The position numbers and the translations under genes were made by a program. Below, one piece after another: positions 34,147 to 41,526 of a DNA stretch of 64,000 nt; positions within the stretch are counted from its first letter, which is position 1, and every line of letters begins with the position of its first letter. The DNA lies in NCBI RefSeq assembly GCF_900100255.1, contig NZ_FMTS01000001.1:496001-560000 (forward strand), written 5' to 3'. The stretch comes from Asticcacaulis taihuensis (lineage in GTDB: Bacteria > Pseudomonadota > Alphaproteobacteria > Caulobacterales > Caulobacteraceae). Under the pieces are notes generated by a model. The model searched no databases. It worked only from the letters and a program-made list of their open reading frames with translations, and was not told where the DNA came from.

Positions 34147-35055
34147 TCAATGACGCGTCGGGTTTAACCCGGTCAGGGCATCCACCAGTCCGGCGACGTC
34201 AACGCGCGCGCTGCCGGAGACTTCGACAAACCGGGTGCCTTCGGGCGCGACGGCCACCTCTCGGTTTGCCCACGTCTTTGCCAAGGCCGCCGCATAGGCC
34301 GGCTCGGTCATGCGGGTAAGCTCCTGGGCGCCGTCATACATCGGCATGATCCCGTCCTGCATCAGGCCAAGCATATTGCGCATGGCGTTCTGCAGGCCGG
34401 GCGTCTCAGCGCATCCGCGATCGACAGCTTCAGCCATCGCCCGCGCAAGGGCCATTTCCGTGCTCAGCTTGCAGGCGGAAAAGAGCTTTGAGACGTCCAG
34501 CAAGGTGGCATTCATTACGAATGGCGTGCCGCCTGGGCAGGTCACGTAAAGCACGTGGCGGTCGTCGGAATACCCCGTAAAGGCGGTGGCGGCATTCCAC
34601 TCCCCGGCCTCGCCCAGCTTTATCGGGACATCGTGATACGCAAAGGCGTCGATCTCGTCGATCTCAACAGACAGTCCGCTACCAGTGCACAGGGCCTTGA
34701 AGTCGTCGCGCGAAATCTCCAGCAACAGCGACGTATCTATGGCCTTGCGAGCAACCTTCTCAATCTTCGCCAACCGCGTCTCCAGATTGGTGTCCTGATT
34801 GAAAGCAATAACATTGCCGGTGTTGGCCGCAGTCTGAACCACACCATCAAGACGAACGACGAGGGCCATCTGATCGCAGTGATCTTGCGCCCACCATTCC
34901 GGCCGGGCCTCCAGCCGTTCGATGACATAGCGCTCGATCACCGGAAAGTTGAAGATCGTCAGATGATCTCCCGCCTTCGGATAGATGTCGGCGCGTATCG
35001 TATTGATGCGCAAGGCCCCCGACGGGCATTTCAGCTGGAACAAATAGCGCGTCAT
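34147..35055 (-). CDS. Novel SOS-controlled protein of unknown function
   Basis: A 302-residue protein without signal peptide, membrane segment or motif I recognise. A helical middle (ARLAKIEKVARKAIDTSLLL) separates two mixed regions, and a later part has repeated helices (LARAMAEAVDRG, AMRNMLGLMQDG). It starts at 35055 or three codons earlier (35064). A perfect LexA site lies 14-28 bases upstream. It is transcribed ahead of the second SRAP gene (24-base gap), so a role in DNA damage is likely but not shown. Confidence 0.7.
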   Translation of the reverse strand: MTRYLFQLKCPSGALRINTIRADIYPKAGDHLTIFNFPVIERYVIERLEARPEWWAQDHCDQMALVVRLDGVVQTAANTGNVIAFNQDTNLETRLAKIEKVARKAIDTSLLLEISRDDFKALCTGSGLSVEIDEIDAFAYHDVPIKLGEAGEWNAATAFTGYSDDRHVLYVTCPGGTPFVMNATLLDVSKLFSACKLSTEMALARAMAEAVDRGCAETPGLQNAMRNMLGLMQDGIMPMYDGAQELTRMTEPAYAAALAKTWANREVAVAPEGTRFVEVSGSARVDVAGLVDALTGLNPTRH

Positions 35056-35077
35056 CGCGAACATCCAAAAGATTAAT

Positions 35078-35112
35078 GTTCTATATTTGTTCCTACTCGA
35101 TGACAGAGTCAA
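35078..35112 (-). promoter_or_regulatory. LexA-controlled promoter of the second SRAP operon
   Basis: Minus strand: TTGACTC (35106-35112), 13 bases, then GAAC-N7-GAAC (35078-35092). It matches the imuA and first SRAP promoters in layout and in the ATT bases that follow the second GAAC. Confidence 0.88.
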
Positions 35113-35123
35113 GCCCCGGCATT

Positions 35124-35555
35124 TCATGAATGTGGGAGCAGCTCCAGGGTGGCGCTATCGGGTTGCCCCCCACACCAGCGCTCCAGCGCCAGGCGAAAGG
35201 GGCTTCTCGGATCCGGATCGACAACGTTGAACAAGGTCATGCTGGAGCGGAACTTGAGGTCGTCCGGCGTTCCAAGATAGGTCGTCAGGTCCGGCGCGGT
35301 CGCCGTGAGCGTGGCTTCCGTACAGGCCAGAAGGCGTAGCCCTAAAATCGGATGGTCCAGGTAGGCCGCCGCCTCGCCGAAAGATCGGATGCCGTAGAAT
35401 TTGGCGGTTGGCGATCGGCCGAGCGCGGCCAATTGCGGAAATATGAACCACATCCAGTGCGACCGTTTTCGGCCGGCGTGCAATTCGGCGAGCGCGGCCG
35501 CATAGGTCGACAGTTGCGCATCCTGAAACCGCTTCAGGTCGAAGGGATCGTCCAT
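35124..35555 (-). CDS. DUF1810 family protein
   Basis: A 143-residue protein with the DUF1810 pattern: FDLKRFQDAQ, then KRSHWMWFIFPQLAALG and HPILGLRLLACTE. Cytoplasmic, function unknown. It begins 12 bases after the upstream small gene, so it is likely in its operon. Confidence 0.9.
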   Translation of the reverse strand: MDDPFDLKRFQDAQLSTYAAALAELHAGRKRSHWMWFIFPQLAALGRSPTAKFYGIRSFGEAAAYLDHPILGLRLLACTEATLTATAPDLTTYLGTPDDLKFRSSMTLFNVVDPDPRSPFRLALERWCGGQPDSATLELLPHS

Positions 35556-35567
35556 GGCGAATCCGTC

Positions 35568-35876
35568 CTACTCCTCGGCAAGGACAAGCAGGTCCGGCAG
35601 GTCTTCACTGCGCGCCAGCCAGAAGCCGATCATCTGGCGGATGTCAGAGGCGGCATCGTCCGGATCGAGCGCGCCGGTCCGGACCTGCTCCGCCAGGTCG
35701 GAAATGTACCGGGTCAGTTCGGGTTTGAGATGCGCCCCCAGTTCCGCGTCGAACAGAAGCAGTAAGTCCTTTTCGGTTTCGGTGGGCGTCAATTCGCGGC
35801 GTTGCAGGCGTTGCAGGGTCAGTTGAATGGCGTCGTCGGTCGTCTCGGCCGTCAGGCTGGCGGGGATGGCGGTCAT
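35568..35876 (-). CDS. Small hypothetical protein, paralogue of the protein at 15593
   Basis: A 102-residue helical protein. The C-terminal LDPDDAASDIRQM matches LNPDEAASDLCDM in the protein at 15593. AAAGGA precedes the ATG at 35876; upstream in-frame codons are rejected. It heads a two-gene operon with DUF1810. Confidence 0.6.
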   Translation of the reverse strand: MTAIPASLTAETTDDAIQLTLQRLQRRELTPTETEKDLLLLFDAELGAHLKPELTRYISDLAEQVRTGALDPDDAASDIRQMIGFWLARSEDLPDLLVLAEE

Positions 35877-36047
35877 GGGATGTCCTTTGTCAGAGGCAGG
35901 AATGAGCGCCGCCGCGCAGAATAGGAATCCCATCAGACTCCGAACAACATAAAATTTCAGTGGGAAACGTCGTTATCGCGCCCGCACCGGCTGTTGTGAC
36001 GGCGCGAGTCGACTTAGGCAGACAGTCTTTCGCATCCTGGTGTACGC

Positions 36048-36446
36048 ATGCCCCTGACTAAGCAGACGATCGATCCGTTCATTGAATTGTTGCGGGCGGT
36101 GCGCGAAAGCTTCAACACCTACGATTTGCAGGAGAAGCCCGGTGTCCCGTGCGCGAAGGGCACGATCACCGCACGGCTCAATAACCTGATGGTCATTTCA
36201 GACGCGCTTGAGGCGCGTGAACCGAACAGCAAGGATACCCAGGAGATTCAGCAGATTAGCAACAGTCTGGCTTGGCTGAAGGAGGATAAGGACGTTCAGA
36301 AGGGCTTTACAGGTGCTGACCTGGAACTGCCAGAAACGGCCCTCTCAAAATCGCACTCGGGATTTGTCCTGTCTGGACAGGTCACCTATCTCGAAGCCAT
36401 ATCCATGTTACAGCGCGCCCTGCAGGACATCATCCTCGCCAACTAG
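36048..36446 (+). CDS. Hypothetical protein
   Basis: A 132-residue helical protein (TIDPFIELLRAVRESFNTY start, EISNSLAWLKEDKDV-like middle) with no family I know. It has no signal peptide or membrane segments. It is isolated between minus-strand genes. Confidence 0.5.
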   Translation: MPLTKQTIDPFIELLRAVRESFNTYDLQEKPGVPCAKGTITARLNNLMVISDALEAREPNSKDTQEIQQISNSLAWLKEDKDVQKGFTGADLELPETALSKSHSGFVLSGQVTYLEAISMLQRALQDIILAN

Positions 36447-36547
36447 GCGCGGGCGAAGTTGGGTTTGCGCATGGAGATCGCTTCAAAGGGCCCCTCGAAA
36501 GGTCGACGTACGACGGTCAGCTTGAAGCCTTCGTAAGGACGTCGCCC

Positions 36548-36628
36548 TCATGGGTAAGGACGGGTGCGAAGCGATAGTTGCGCGCTTTCGCCAGGCCTTC
36601 GTACGGCTTTCTTGCCATCCTTGTTCAT
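36548..36628 (-). CDS. Possible very small or broken gene
   Basis: A 26-codon frame starting MNKDGKKAVRRPGESAQ, preceded by an excellent AGGAGG site six bases from the ATG. After the stop, another frame continues with YEGFKLTVVRRPFEGPFEAI before a stop near 36443. This looks either like a short real peptide or a frameshifted remnant of a small protein gene. Confidence 0.25.
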   Translation of the reverse strand: MNKDGKKAVRRPGESAQLSLRTRPYP

Positions 36629-36699
36629 TGTCCCCTCCTGAAAGCGGAAGCGTACGGCCCCTTCCCTCGCTGTCGAGCCGAATTCTCCGAAGGCGGACG

Positions 36700-38460
36700 C
36701 TAGGTGCGTGCGTCTTGCCAGAGCCGGCCGTAGGCTGCCGAATCCTGCAGCAATGTCTGGTGGGTGCCCGAGCGCACGAGAGTGCCGTTCTTTAAAAACA
36801 GCACCTGATCTGCGGCTTCCACCAAAGCGAGACGGTGCGTGATCAGAACGAGCGTGGTTTCCCGACTGTGGTTCTGTCTTAGCGTCCAGATGGCTTCTGC
36901 TTCGCTAGCCGGGTCGAGTGCGGATGTGCTCTCGTCCAATATAATGACCGGCACCCGCGTCCGCGCGATGCGTGCCAACTCCAGCTTTTGACGCTGCCCT
37001 CCCGAAAGCCGCTCCCCCAACTCGCCCGCGCTTGCGGTCAGGTCTATGTCGCGGTCCGGATCATGGAACCGCCAATCCATGAGCAGTTGCATCAGCTCGG
37101 CCTCTGTCAAACGGCTTGGTGGATACAAGGCATTGGCCAGTAAACTGCGATTCAGCAAGGTCACTGTCTGCGGGACGTACAGCACATACTGGTAACGCTG
37201 GCCGCGCGGTATGCGATCGAGGGGAAAGTCGTCGATCAAAACCTCGCCTTTATCAGGCCGAAGAATGCCCGCCATAATTTGCGCCAGAGTGGACTTCCCA
37301 GATCCGTTGGGCCCGACAAGCACGTTGAAGCTTCCCGGCTGGAGCGTCAGGCTGATGTCCTGGACGCTTGGCAGCCCAACCCCGTAGGCGAAGCTGACGG
37401 ATCGCAGTTCAACGCCCGCTGCCCCGCTGCCTGGTGCGCGCGCCGACTCTTTGGCACCCTCTTCCTCCCTACCCAAGTCCAGGATGTCCCGGACGGTAAT
37501 GAGAGCGAGAGCGGCTTGGCTGATCACATAGCCAAAGCCGCTAAGCGGAAGCACCAATCGGAAGGCATAGGCTTGCAACAGGACAAGCCCGCCGATCGTC
37601 ATGGCGCCATCCAGGGCGTCCCGTGCGCCGAGCACGAGCAGACCGCATACGCCCGTGCCGGCGACGCCATACTGCAAGGCCGCTACGCCGACATGGCTCG
37701 CCAGCATGTCGCTGAACGCATGCGCACGCTCGCCAAACCGCTCGCGAACCAAGCGGCGCTCCTGCGGCAGAGCCCCGTTGAGCACGACCCGGCGGGCATT
37801 GCGCAGGATGTCGGCGACGGTTTCAGACACGTTCCCCGACGCCGCGCTGGCTGCGGCACTCACCTGGTGTTGCTGAGTGGCGCCATACCAAGTGGCTACC
37901 GTAAAGGCGACCAGCGTCACTGCGAGCACCGCCACATATAGCGGCTTCAAGACGCTGGCAATGATCACCAGACTAATGCCCACCTGCAGAAACGTTGGCA
38001 GGACTTGCCAAATTAGCCCGCCGACCAGAATTTGCAGGCCAAACGGCAGGCGCTCGATCAGACCCAGAATTCGTCCCGTGTCGCCATCCCGTGGCCCCGC
38101 CAGATCGGGCATGGCGCGCTTCAAGACATCATCGACGATCTCCTCATTCAGGCGATCGATAATCTTCTGAGAAAAGACCTGTCGCCAGGCAGCAAGCACA
38201 CTGCCGCCGAGCGACGCGACGACGAACAGCACAGATAGCACTGTGGCCCACTCCAGGGTTGTTACATCGTGAGATAGTCCGTCGATAAGCACCTTCAAAA
38301 GATAGGGGCTGCCAGCGCTAAGGCCGATGACGATGATTTCCATGGCGAGGCAGAGCATGAGGGTTACCCGCAGACCGGTGTCCCGGTCAATCATGGCGCC
38401 CGCCAAGGTGGCCAGGACGCGTACATTGCCGTTATTGGAGCAGCGTCTTGTAATCCCCAT
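36700..38460 (-). CDS. ABC transporter, fused membrane and ATPase domains (exporter type)
   Basis: A protein of about 586 residues. The N-terminal half has roughly six membrane segments. The ATPase half contains Walker A (LVGPNGSGKSTLAQI), the ERLSGGQRQ signature and Walker B (VIILDESTSALD). It probably works as a homodimer. Starts at 38460 (AAGGA upstream) and 38478 both overlap the end of the DUF2285 gene. It is in line with the luxR-luxI-FseA-type genes, so a signal or peptide export role linked to quorum sensing is possible. No substrate gene is visible. Confidence 0.88.
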   Translation of the reverse strand: MGITRRCSNNGNVRVLATLAGAMIDRDTGLRVTLMLCLAMEIIVIGLSAGSPYLLKVLIDGLSHDVTTLEWATVLSVLFVVASLGGSVLAAWRQVFSQKIIDRLNEEIVDDVLKRAMPDLAGPRDGDTGRILGLIERLPFGLQILVGGLIWQVLPTFLQVGISLVIIASVLKPLYVAVLAVTLVAFTVATWYGATQQHQVSAAASAASGNVSETVADILRNARRVVLNGALPQERRLVRERFGERAHAFSDMLASHVGVAALQYGVAGTGVCGLLVLGARDALDGAMTIGGLVLLQAYAFRLVLPLSGFGYVISQAALALITVRDILDLGREEEGAKESARAPGSGAAGVELRSVSFAYGVGLPSVQDISLTLQPGSFNVLVGPNGSGKSTLAQIMAGILRPDKGEVLIDDFPLDRIPRGQRYQYVLYVPQTVTLLNRSLLANALYPPSRLTEAELMQLLMDWRFHDPDRDIDLTASAGELGERLSGGQRQKLELARIARTRVPVIILDESTSALDPASEAEAIWTLRQNHSRETTLVLITHRLALVEAADQVLFLKNGTLVRSGTHQTLLQDSAAYGRLWQDART

Positions 38461-39091
38461 TGACCATTTTCCTTCCATAATGCAGCAACCGCTGGACGCG
38501 CGATTTGAGAAAAGCCGATCGGCCATTCCACTCGTCGCGAACAAGCGCTTCGCCAAACAGGGCGCAGGCGATTTCCCGCAGCGACGCTCCCGCTTCCATT
38601 CCGTCGAAGGCCTGTAAGGCGAGTGCCCATTTCTGAGCGCGGCGCTCGACGGGGAACAGGCTTGATGGAAAACGCTTGAGACGCCGGAAGGCATTCAGCC
38701 GCGAGACCGTCAGCAACTTGGGTTCGATGCCGGTGAACAGGTCGAGTTCACACCGCAGGCGGGCAGCCCCGTCTGTGAGCGTGCCGGATCGGACGTGCAG
38801 TTCTACCTGGTGCTGCCCGTCGTCCAGGATCAGGTACTCCTGGCCTTTGCCGTCCGTAATGAGGTGGCTCATGTTTGGAAAAGCGGCGATATCGAACGCT
38901 TCAGGATCGCATAGGGGTACCGGCTCGGCATGCACACTGATGACGGCCGGATCGTACTCCGGCGACCAAAGCAGCCGCACACCAGGATTGCCTTCGCCGC
39001 GGCCTTCCGCGTGAACCCATACCCCGCCTAAAAATGGCGCGACAAGTCTTCGTCGAGCAGAATCATGCTGTCCGAAGGCGCGATCGTACAT
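38432..39091 (-). CDS. DUF2285 domain protein, C-terminal half of an FseA-type regulator
   Basis: A 219-codon frame, of which the final part (FDGMEAGASLREIACALFGE, then RSAFLKSRVQRLLHYGRKM) matches DUF2285. The middle (LWSPEYDPAVI) also fits single-frame DUF6499-DUF2285 proteins. The independent start at 39091 lacks a good ribosome site and its first 20 residues are not family-like. The true product probably comes from a frameshift at 39030-39034 from the upstream frame, giving a protein of about 272 residues. In M. loti the FseA homologue activates excision of the symbiosis island. Product and activity here are inferred. Confidence 0.75.
   Translation of the reverse strand: MYDRAFGQHDSARRRLVAPFLGGVWVHAEGRGEGNPGVRLLWSPEYDPAVISVHAEPVPLCDPEAFDIAAFPNMSHLITDGKGQEYLILDDGQHQVELHVRSGTLTDGAARLRCELDLFTGIEPKLLTVSRLNAFRRLKRFPSSLFPVERRAQKWALALQAFDGMEAGASLREIACALFGEALVRDEWNGRSAFLKSRVQRLLHYGRKMVNGDYKTLLQ
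39028..39036 (-). promoter_or_regulatory. Candidate -1 ribosomal slip site at the upstream stop codon
   Basis: Minus strand: CGC CAT TTT TAG with five T residues at 39030-39034. A -1 slip of the tRNA-Phe on UUU re-reads one U and continues UUA GGC GGG into the DUF2285 frame, passing the UAG. M. loti FseA is also made by slippage of tRNA-Phe on UUU, but in the +1 direction. I did not test for a downstream stimulatory structure. A simple single-base indel (pseudogene) is the main alternative. Confidence 0.45.
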
Positions 39092-39249
39092 TCGGCTGCC
39101 TCCAATATCGCCGCTTGTTCCCGGAAGAGGGAATTACGCTTTAGCCATAGCCACGCCCAGGTTCGGCGATCGCTTTGCACATACCGCGCGTAGTTGGCGC
39201 GTTGCATCCAGTCAGCGCCCGGCGCTGTCCCCTTCGTGGCTTGGCCCAT
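39028..39249 (-). CDS. DUF6499-like protein, N-terminal half of an FseA-type regulator
   Basis: A 73-residue frame containing the DUF6499-type block (DWMQRANYARY, then TWAWLWLKRNSLFREQAA). It starts at 39249 with GGAG eight bases upstream and ends TTT-TAG, overlapping the DUF2285 frame by 64 bases. Moving to the DUF2285 frame needs a -1 step. It lies downstream of luxI and a small gene, an order matching traI1-msi172-msi171 in the M. loti symbiosis island. Confidence 0.7.
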   Translation of the reverse strand: MGQATKGTAPGADWMQRANYARYVQSDRRTWAWLWLKRNSLFREQAAILEAAECTIAPSDSMILLDEDLSRHF

Positions 39250-39338
39250 TTTGTCCACTCCAGGCGGGCATTCTGCCCGCCGTACAGACGCCATCAGCGT
39301 CTACGCTACAGTCACAATTCCCAAAGCGTGACCCACCG

Positions 39339-39572
39339 CTACGGATCGGCAGGCGGGCCGGGTTGATCCGGGTTGGCATTTTCCCGGTCCAAATAGAGCT
39401 CCAGGCATTTTACAAGCACGTCATCGATACGGTCAGCGAGGTCCATCAGCGCGTCTCGTCTGAGGTCTTCGCGCAGATGGCTCATTGCGTCGATTGCCCT
39501 CGCAAGACTCGCATCCAAGCTATTCCCGTTGCCTATCGGCGCCGAGACCATCTTTGACGGATTACGCGGCAT
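39339..39572 (-). CDS. Small hypothetical protein between luxI and the FseA-type genes
   Basis: A 77-residue helical acidic protein (ASLARAIDAMSHLREDLRRD) of no known family. Its start overlaps the end of luxI by 11 bases and AAGG precedes it, so it is co-translated with luxI. In the M. loti island small antiactivators (QseM) belong to this circuit, but I see no homology to claim one here. Confidence 0.5.
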   Translation of the reverse strand: MPRNPSKMVSAPIGNGNSLDASLARAIDAMSHLREDLRRDALMDLADRIDDVLVKCLELYLDRENANPDQPGPPADP

Positions 39573-40194
39573 GCTCTTGCCTTATCGGCCGATCATCGAA
39601 GAGGACGGCTTCGAGCCCAGTGCGCAAGCGGGTACGATCCAGTTGCATCTGCGACACCGCAATCGAAGCGGCTTGCAGTTTGACAGAGTCCCCAAATGAT
39701 CGGGCGGCACCCAGCCGTTCCAAAGCGATGCCATTGCGTTCGAACACCGTACGCAGGATCATGGTCGGCATCAGTCCGATAATCCGGTCGACACCGCGCT
39801 GGATGCCAAATTCAAGATACCCGCATACGAGTGTTTGACAGATCAGGCGTCGCTGCTCGGGCGGGAGTCGGCTGTCGATACAGAAGCGTGTACCTTCCCA
39901 TACATCGGGCGTCGAAAAGACCGTCTTGTCATCGACGAATTCATCAAAGTGATCCTGCAACATGCAGCCAAACCCGATTGGGGTCAGACGGCTGGCGCCA
40001 AGCACAGTCTTTCCATCAAGAGTGTAGACAAGATACTTGGACGCCAGGGTGTCGTATTTATCGAACTCCATTCCGTCGACAGAATGCACATCGTAGTTTT
40101 GTCGCTCAATAAACTCGCGCTGCCTCAATTGAAACTGACTAATGAAGAGGTCACCTTGCTTGGAAATGGTCGTAAAACTCAACAACTGCAACAT
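39562..40194 (-). CDS. Acyl-homoserine lactone synthase (LuxI/TraI family)
   Basis: A 210-residue protein with the LuxI signature: QREFIERQNYDVHSVDGMEFDKYDT, LGASRLTP and VWEGTRFCID. It makes N-acyl-homoserine lactone signals. It follows luxR by 82 bases and is followed by a small gene and the FseA-type pair. GGGGAG eight bases before the ATG lies in a hairpin (40197-40230). Signal acyl length unknown. Confidence 0.93.
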   Translation of the reverse strand: MLQLLSFTTISKQGDLFISQFQLRQREFIERQNYDVHSVDGMEFDKYDTLASKYLVYTLDGKTVLGASRLTPIGFGCMLQDHFDEFVDDKTVFSTPDVWEGTRFCIDSRLPPEQRRLICQTLVCGYLEFGIQRGVDRIIGLMPTMILRTVFERNGIALERLGAARSFGDSVKLQAASIAVSQMQLDRTRLRTGLEAVLFDDRPIRQEHAA

Positions 40195-40196
40195 CT

Positions 40197-40230
40197 GAAT
40201 ACTCCCCTCTTGGTGGTCCCGGAGGTATTC
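40197..40230 (-). promoter_or_regulatory. Hairpin covering the luxI ribosome site
   Basis: In the luxI leader, GAATACCTCC (40221-40230) can pair with GGGGAGTATTC (40197-40207), which contains the Shine-Dalgarno sequence. The stem has six perfect outer pairs and a weaker inner part. It could reduce luxI translation from readthrough transcripts, or just be half-palindromic by chance. Confidence 0.4.
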
Positions 40231-40276
40231 AGATGAACAGACAAATTAACGAAATAAAATCCAGCATACACGGGAG

Positions 40277-41002
40277 TTATGGGTCGATTAGCCCCATTTT
40301 CATGGCCGTTAGGACCGCGCCTGTCCGTGTTTTGACCTTTAGTTTGGTAAAGGCGTGGCGCAAATGCGAATCGACGGTGCTGGACTTGATCCCGAGAATA
40401 TCGGCAATTTCTGCGTCATAGAGGCTCCGGCCGACGCCTTCGAGCACCTGCCGCTCCCTGAGTGACAGAACTTGTCCGCGCGGCGGGCGGGCCGGTTTGG
40501 TGACAAAGCTCCGGAACACTTCGAAGAACTGATTGCAGTAGGCGACGAGCACATCAAGGCTGGGCAGGTCTTTCGCATGAGGGTCCGACGTCGCCAGTGC
40601 GATACCGGCAACTTGGGACATCGGCCCCTTAAACGGGATGCCCACACCATGATGCAAGCCGGCGGCCTGGGCTTCTCTGAGAAAACGGCGTTGGCGCGGC
40701 GACAGGGGCATCAGGCGTTCAAGCTCATGCCAGTGGAAGGGTCTGAATGTACTGGTCGCGCACTGGGCTACGGGGTCGATCTGCCGGCAATTATGCGTGT
40801 CGTAGTATCTCTGCCAGCTCAGGGGATAGGTGTTGATGAGGCCGAACCCCAAATGATGCTCGGCGATATCGTAAGCGCTGATGATCGAGAAGTTCATTAG
40901 GTCGTATCCGAGGCCTGTCATGGTCTCGGTAAAGAATTCGAACAGCGCCTCAACCGTCTTGATGCGCCGGGTCGCTGCGATAAAAGACAGTAGGGCCGGC
41001 AT
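40277..41002 (-). CDS. LuxR-family quorum-sensing regulator (TraR-like)
   Basis: A 241-residue protein with an N-terminal autoinducer-binding domain (WQRYYDTHNCRQIDPV, with the conserved W, Y and D) and a C-terminal LuxR helix-turn-helix (SLRERQVLEGVGRSLYDAEIADILGIKSSTVDSHLRHAFTKL region). It directly precedes luxI. It should bind the AHL made by that synthase and activate the luxI-FseA operon, as TraR does in M. loti. An inverted repeat lies upstream (41085-41121). Confidence 0.93.
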   Translation of the reverse strand: MPALLSFIAATRRIKTVEALFEFFTETMTGLGYDLMNFSIISAYDIAEHHLGFGLINTYPLSWQRYYDTHNCRQIDPVAQCATSTFRPFHWHELERLMPLSPRQRRFLREAQAAGLHHGVGIPFKGPMSQVAGIALATSDPHAKDLPSLDVLVAYCNQFFEVFRSFVTKPARPPRGQVLSLRERQVLEGVGRSLYDAEIADILGIKSSTVDSHLRHAFTKLKVKTRTGAVLTAMKMGLIDP

Positions 41003-41084
41003 GGCGTAACTCGCAAAACCGCGCGTGGATCGCGCGTGGCAGGTGCAATAACACCATATTCAACCGGCAACTTCATATTGCAAG

Positions 41085-41121
41085 GCATGGTCGGTGATCA
41101 TCGTATGATCACCGACCATGC
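41085..41121. repeat. Perfect 17-base inverted repeat between luxR and a divergent gene
   Basis: GCATGGTCGGTGATCAT at 41085-41101 is the exact reverse complement of 41105-41121, with only CGT between. No T-tract follows on either strand, so it is not a simple terminator. Its position between luxR (starting at 41002) and the divergent gene at 41180 suits an operator or a recombinase or excisionase site. A RNA hairpin is also possible. Confidence 0.8.
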
Positions 41122-41179
41122 TGTGGGGTGTTTGGGGCTCGTACTGTCTTTTTCCATGTAGCCAAAATGGAGGGACAGT

Positions 41180-41437
41180 TTGAATCAAAAATTGAAAATC
41201 GTTGCCGTTGTCCAAGACGCCTTCGACAGCAAGCGTGGAACAGACGCGCTGCACGCACTCGCGCGTCTACTCGGACAGCAATTAGCGCGTGAATACATCC
41301 AGCGGAACAAGCCTGACAAGTCAGCGGATGCACCTTACCAGCAGATCAGTTCGCCTTGCTTTAGCGCACTTGAGGGCGACCGCGCGACCTCAAGCCCGGT
41401 CCTAAAGCCGCCAACCAAAGAGATGCCGTCCAATTGA
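41180..41437 (+). CDS. Small hypothetical protein divergent from luxR
   Basis: An 85-residue protein with a possible TTG start following GGAGGGA. Helical N-terminus (KLKIVAVVQDAFDSKRGTDAL), then a disordered tail. No family recognised. It is upstream of the recombinase group and downstream of the palindrome, the place an excisionase or regulator might occupy, but there is no direct evidence. Confidence 0.4.
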   Translation: MNQKLKIVAVVQDAFDSKRGTDALHALARLLGQQLAREYIQRNKPDKSADAPYQQISSPCFSALEGDRATSSPVLKPPTKEMPSN

Positions 41438-41526
41438 CCGAGCTTGGCCATCGTTGACCGATCGGCGAGCTAGGGCATCGGGCTGACCTGCGGCAACGTG
41501 ATCAAATTGGTCACGAAAGGCGCAGC

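Noticed and set aside
40233-40421. Plus-strand 62-residue frame with GGAGG before its ATG
   Set aside because: It is antisense to luxR, and the ribosome-like site is one arm of the luxI leader hairpin; no family is visible.
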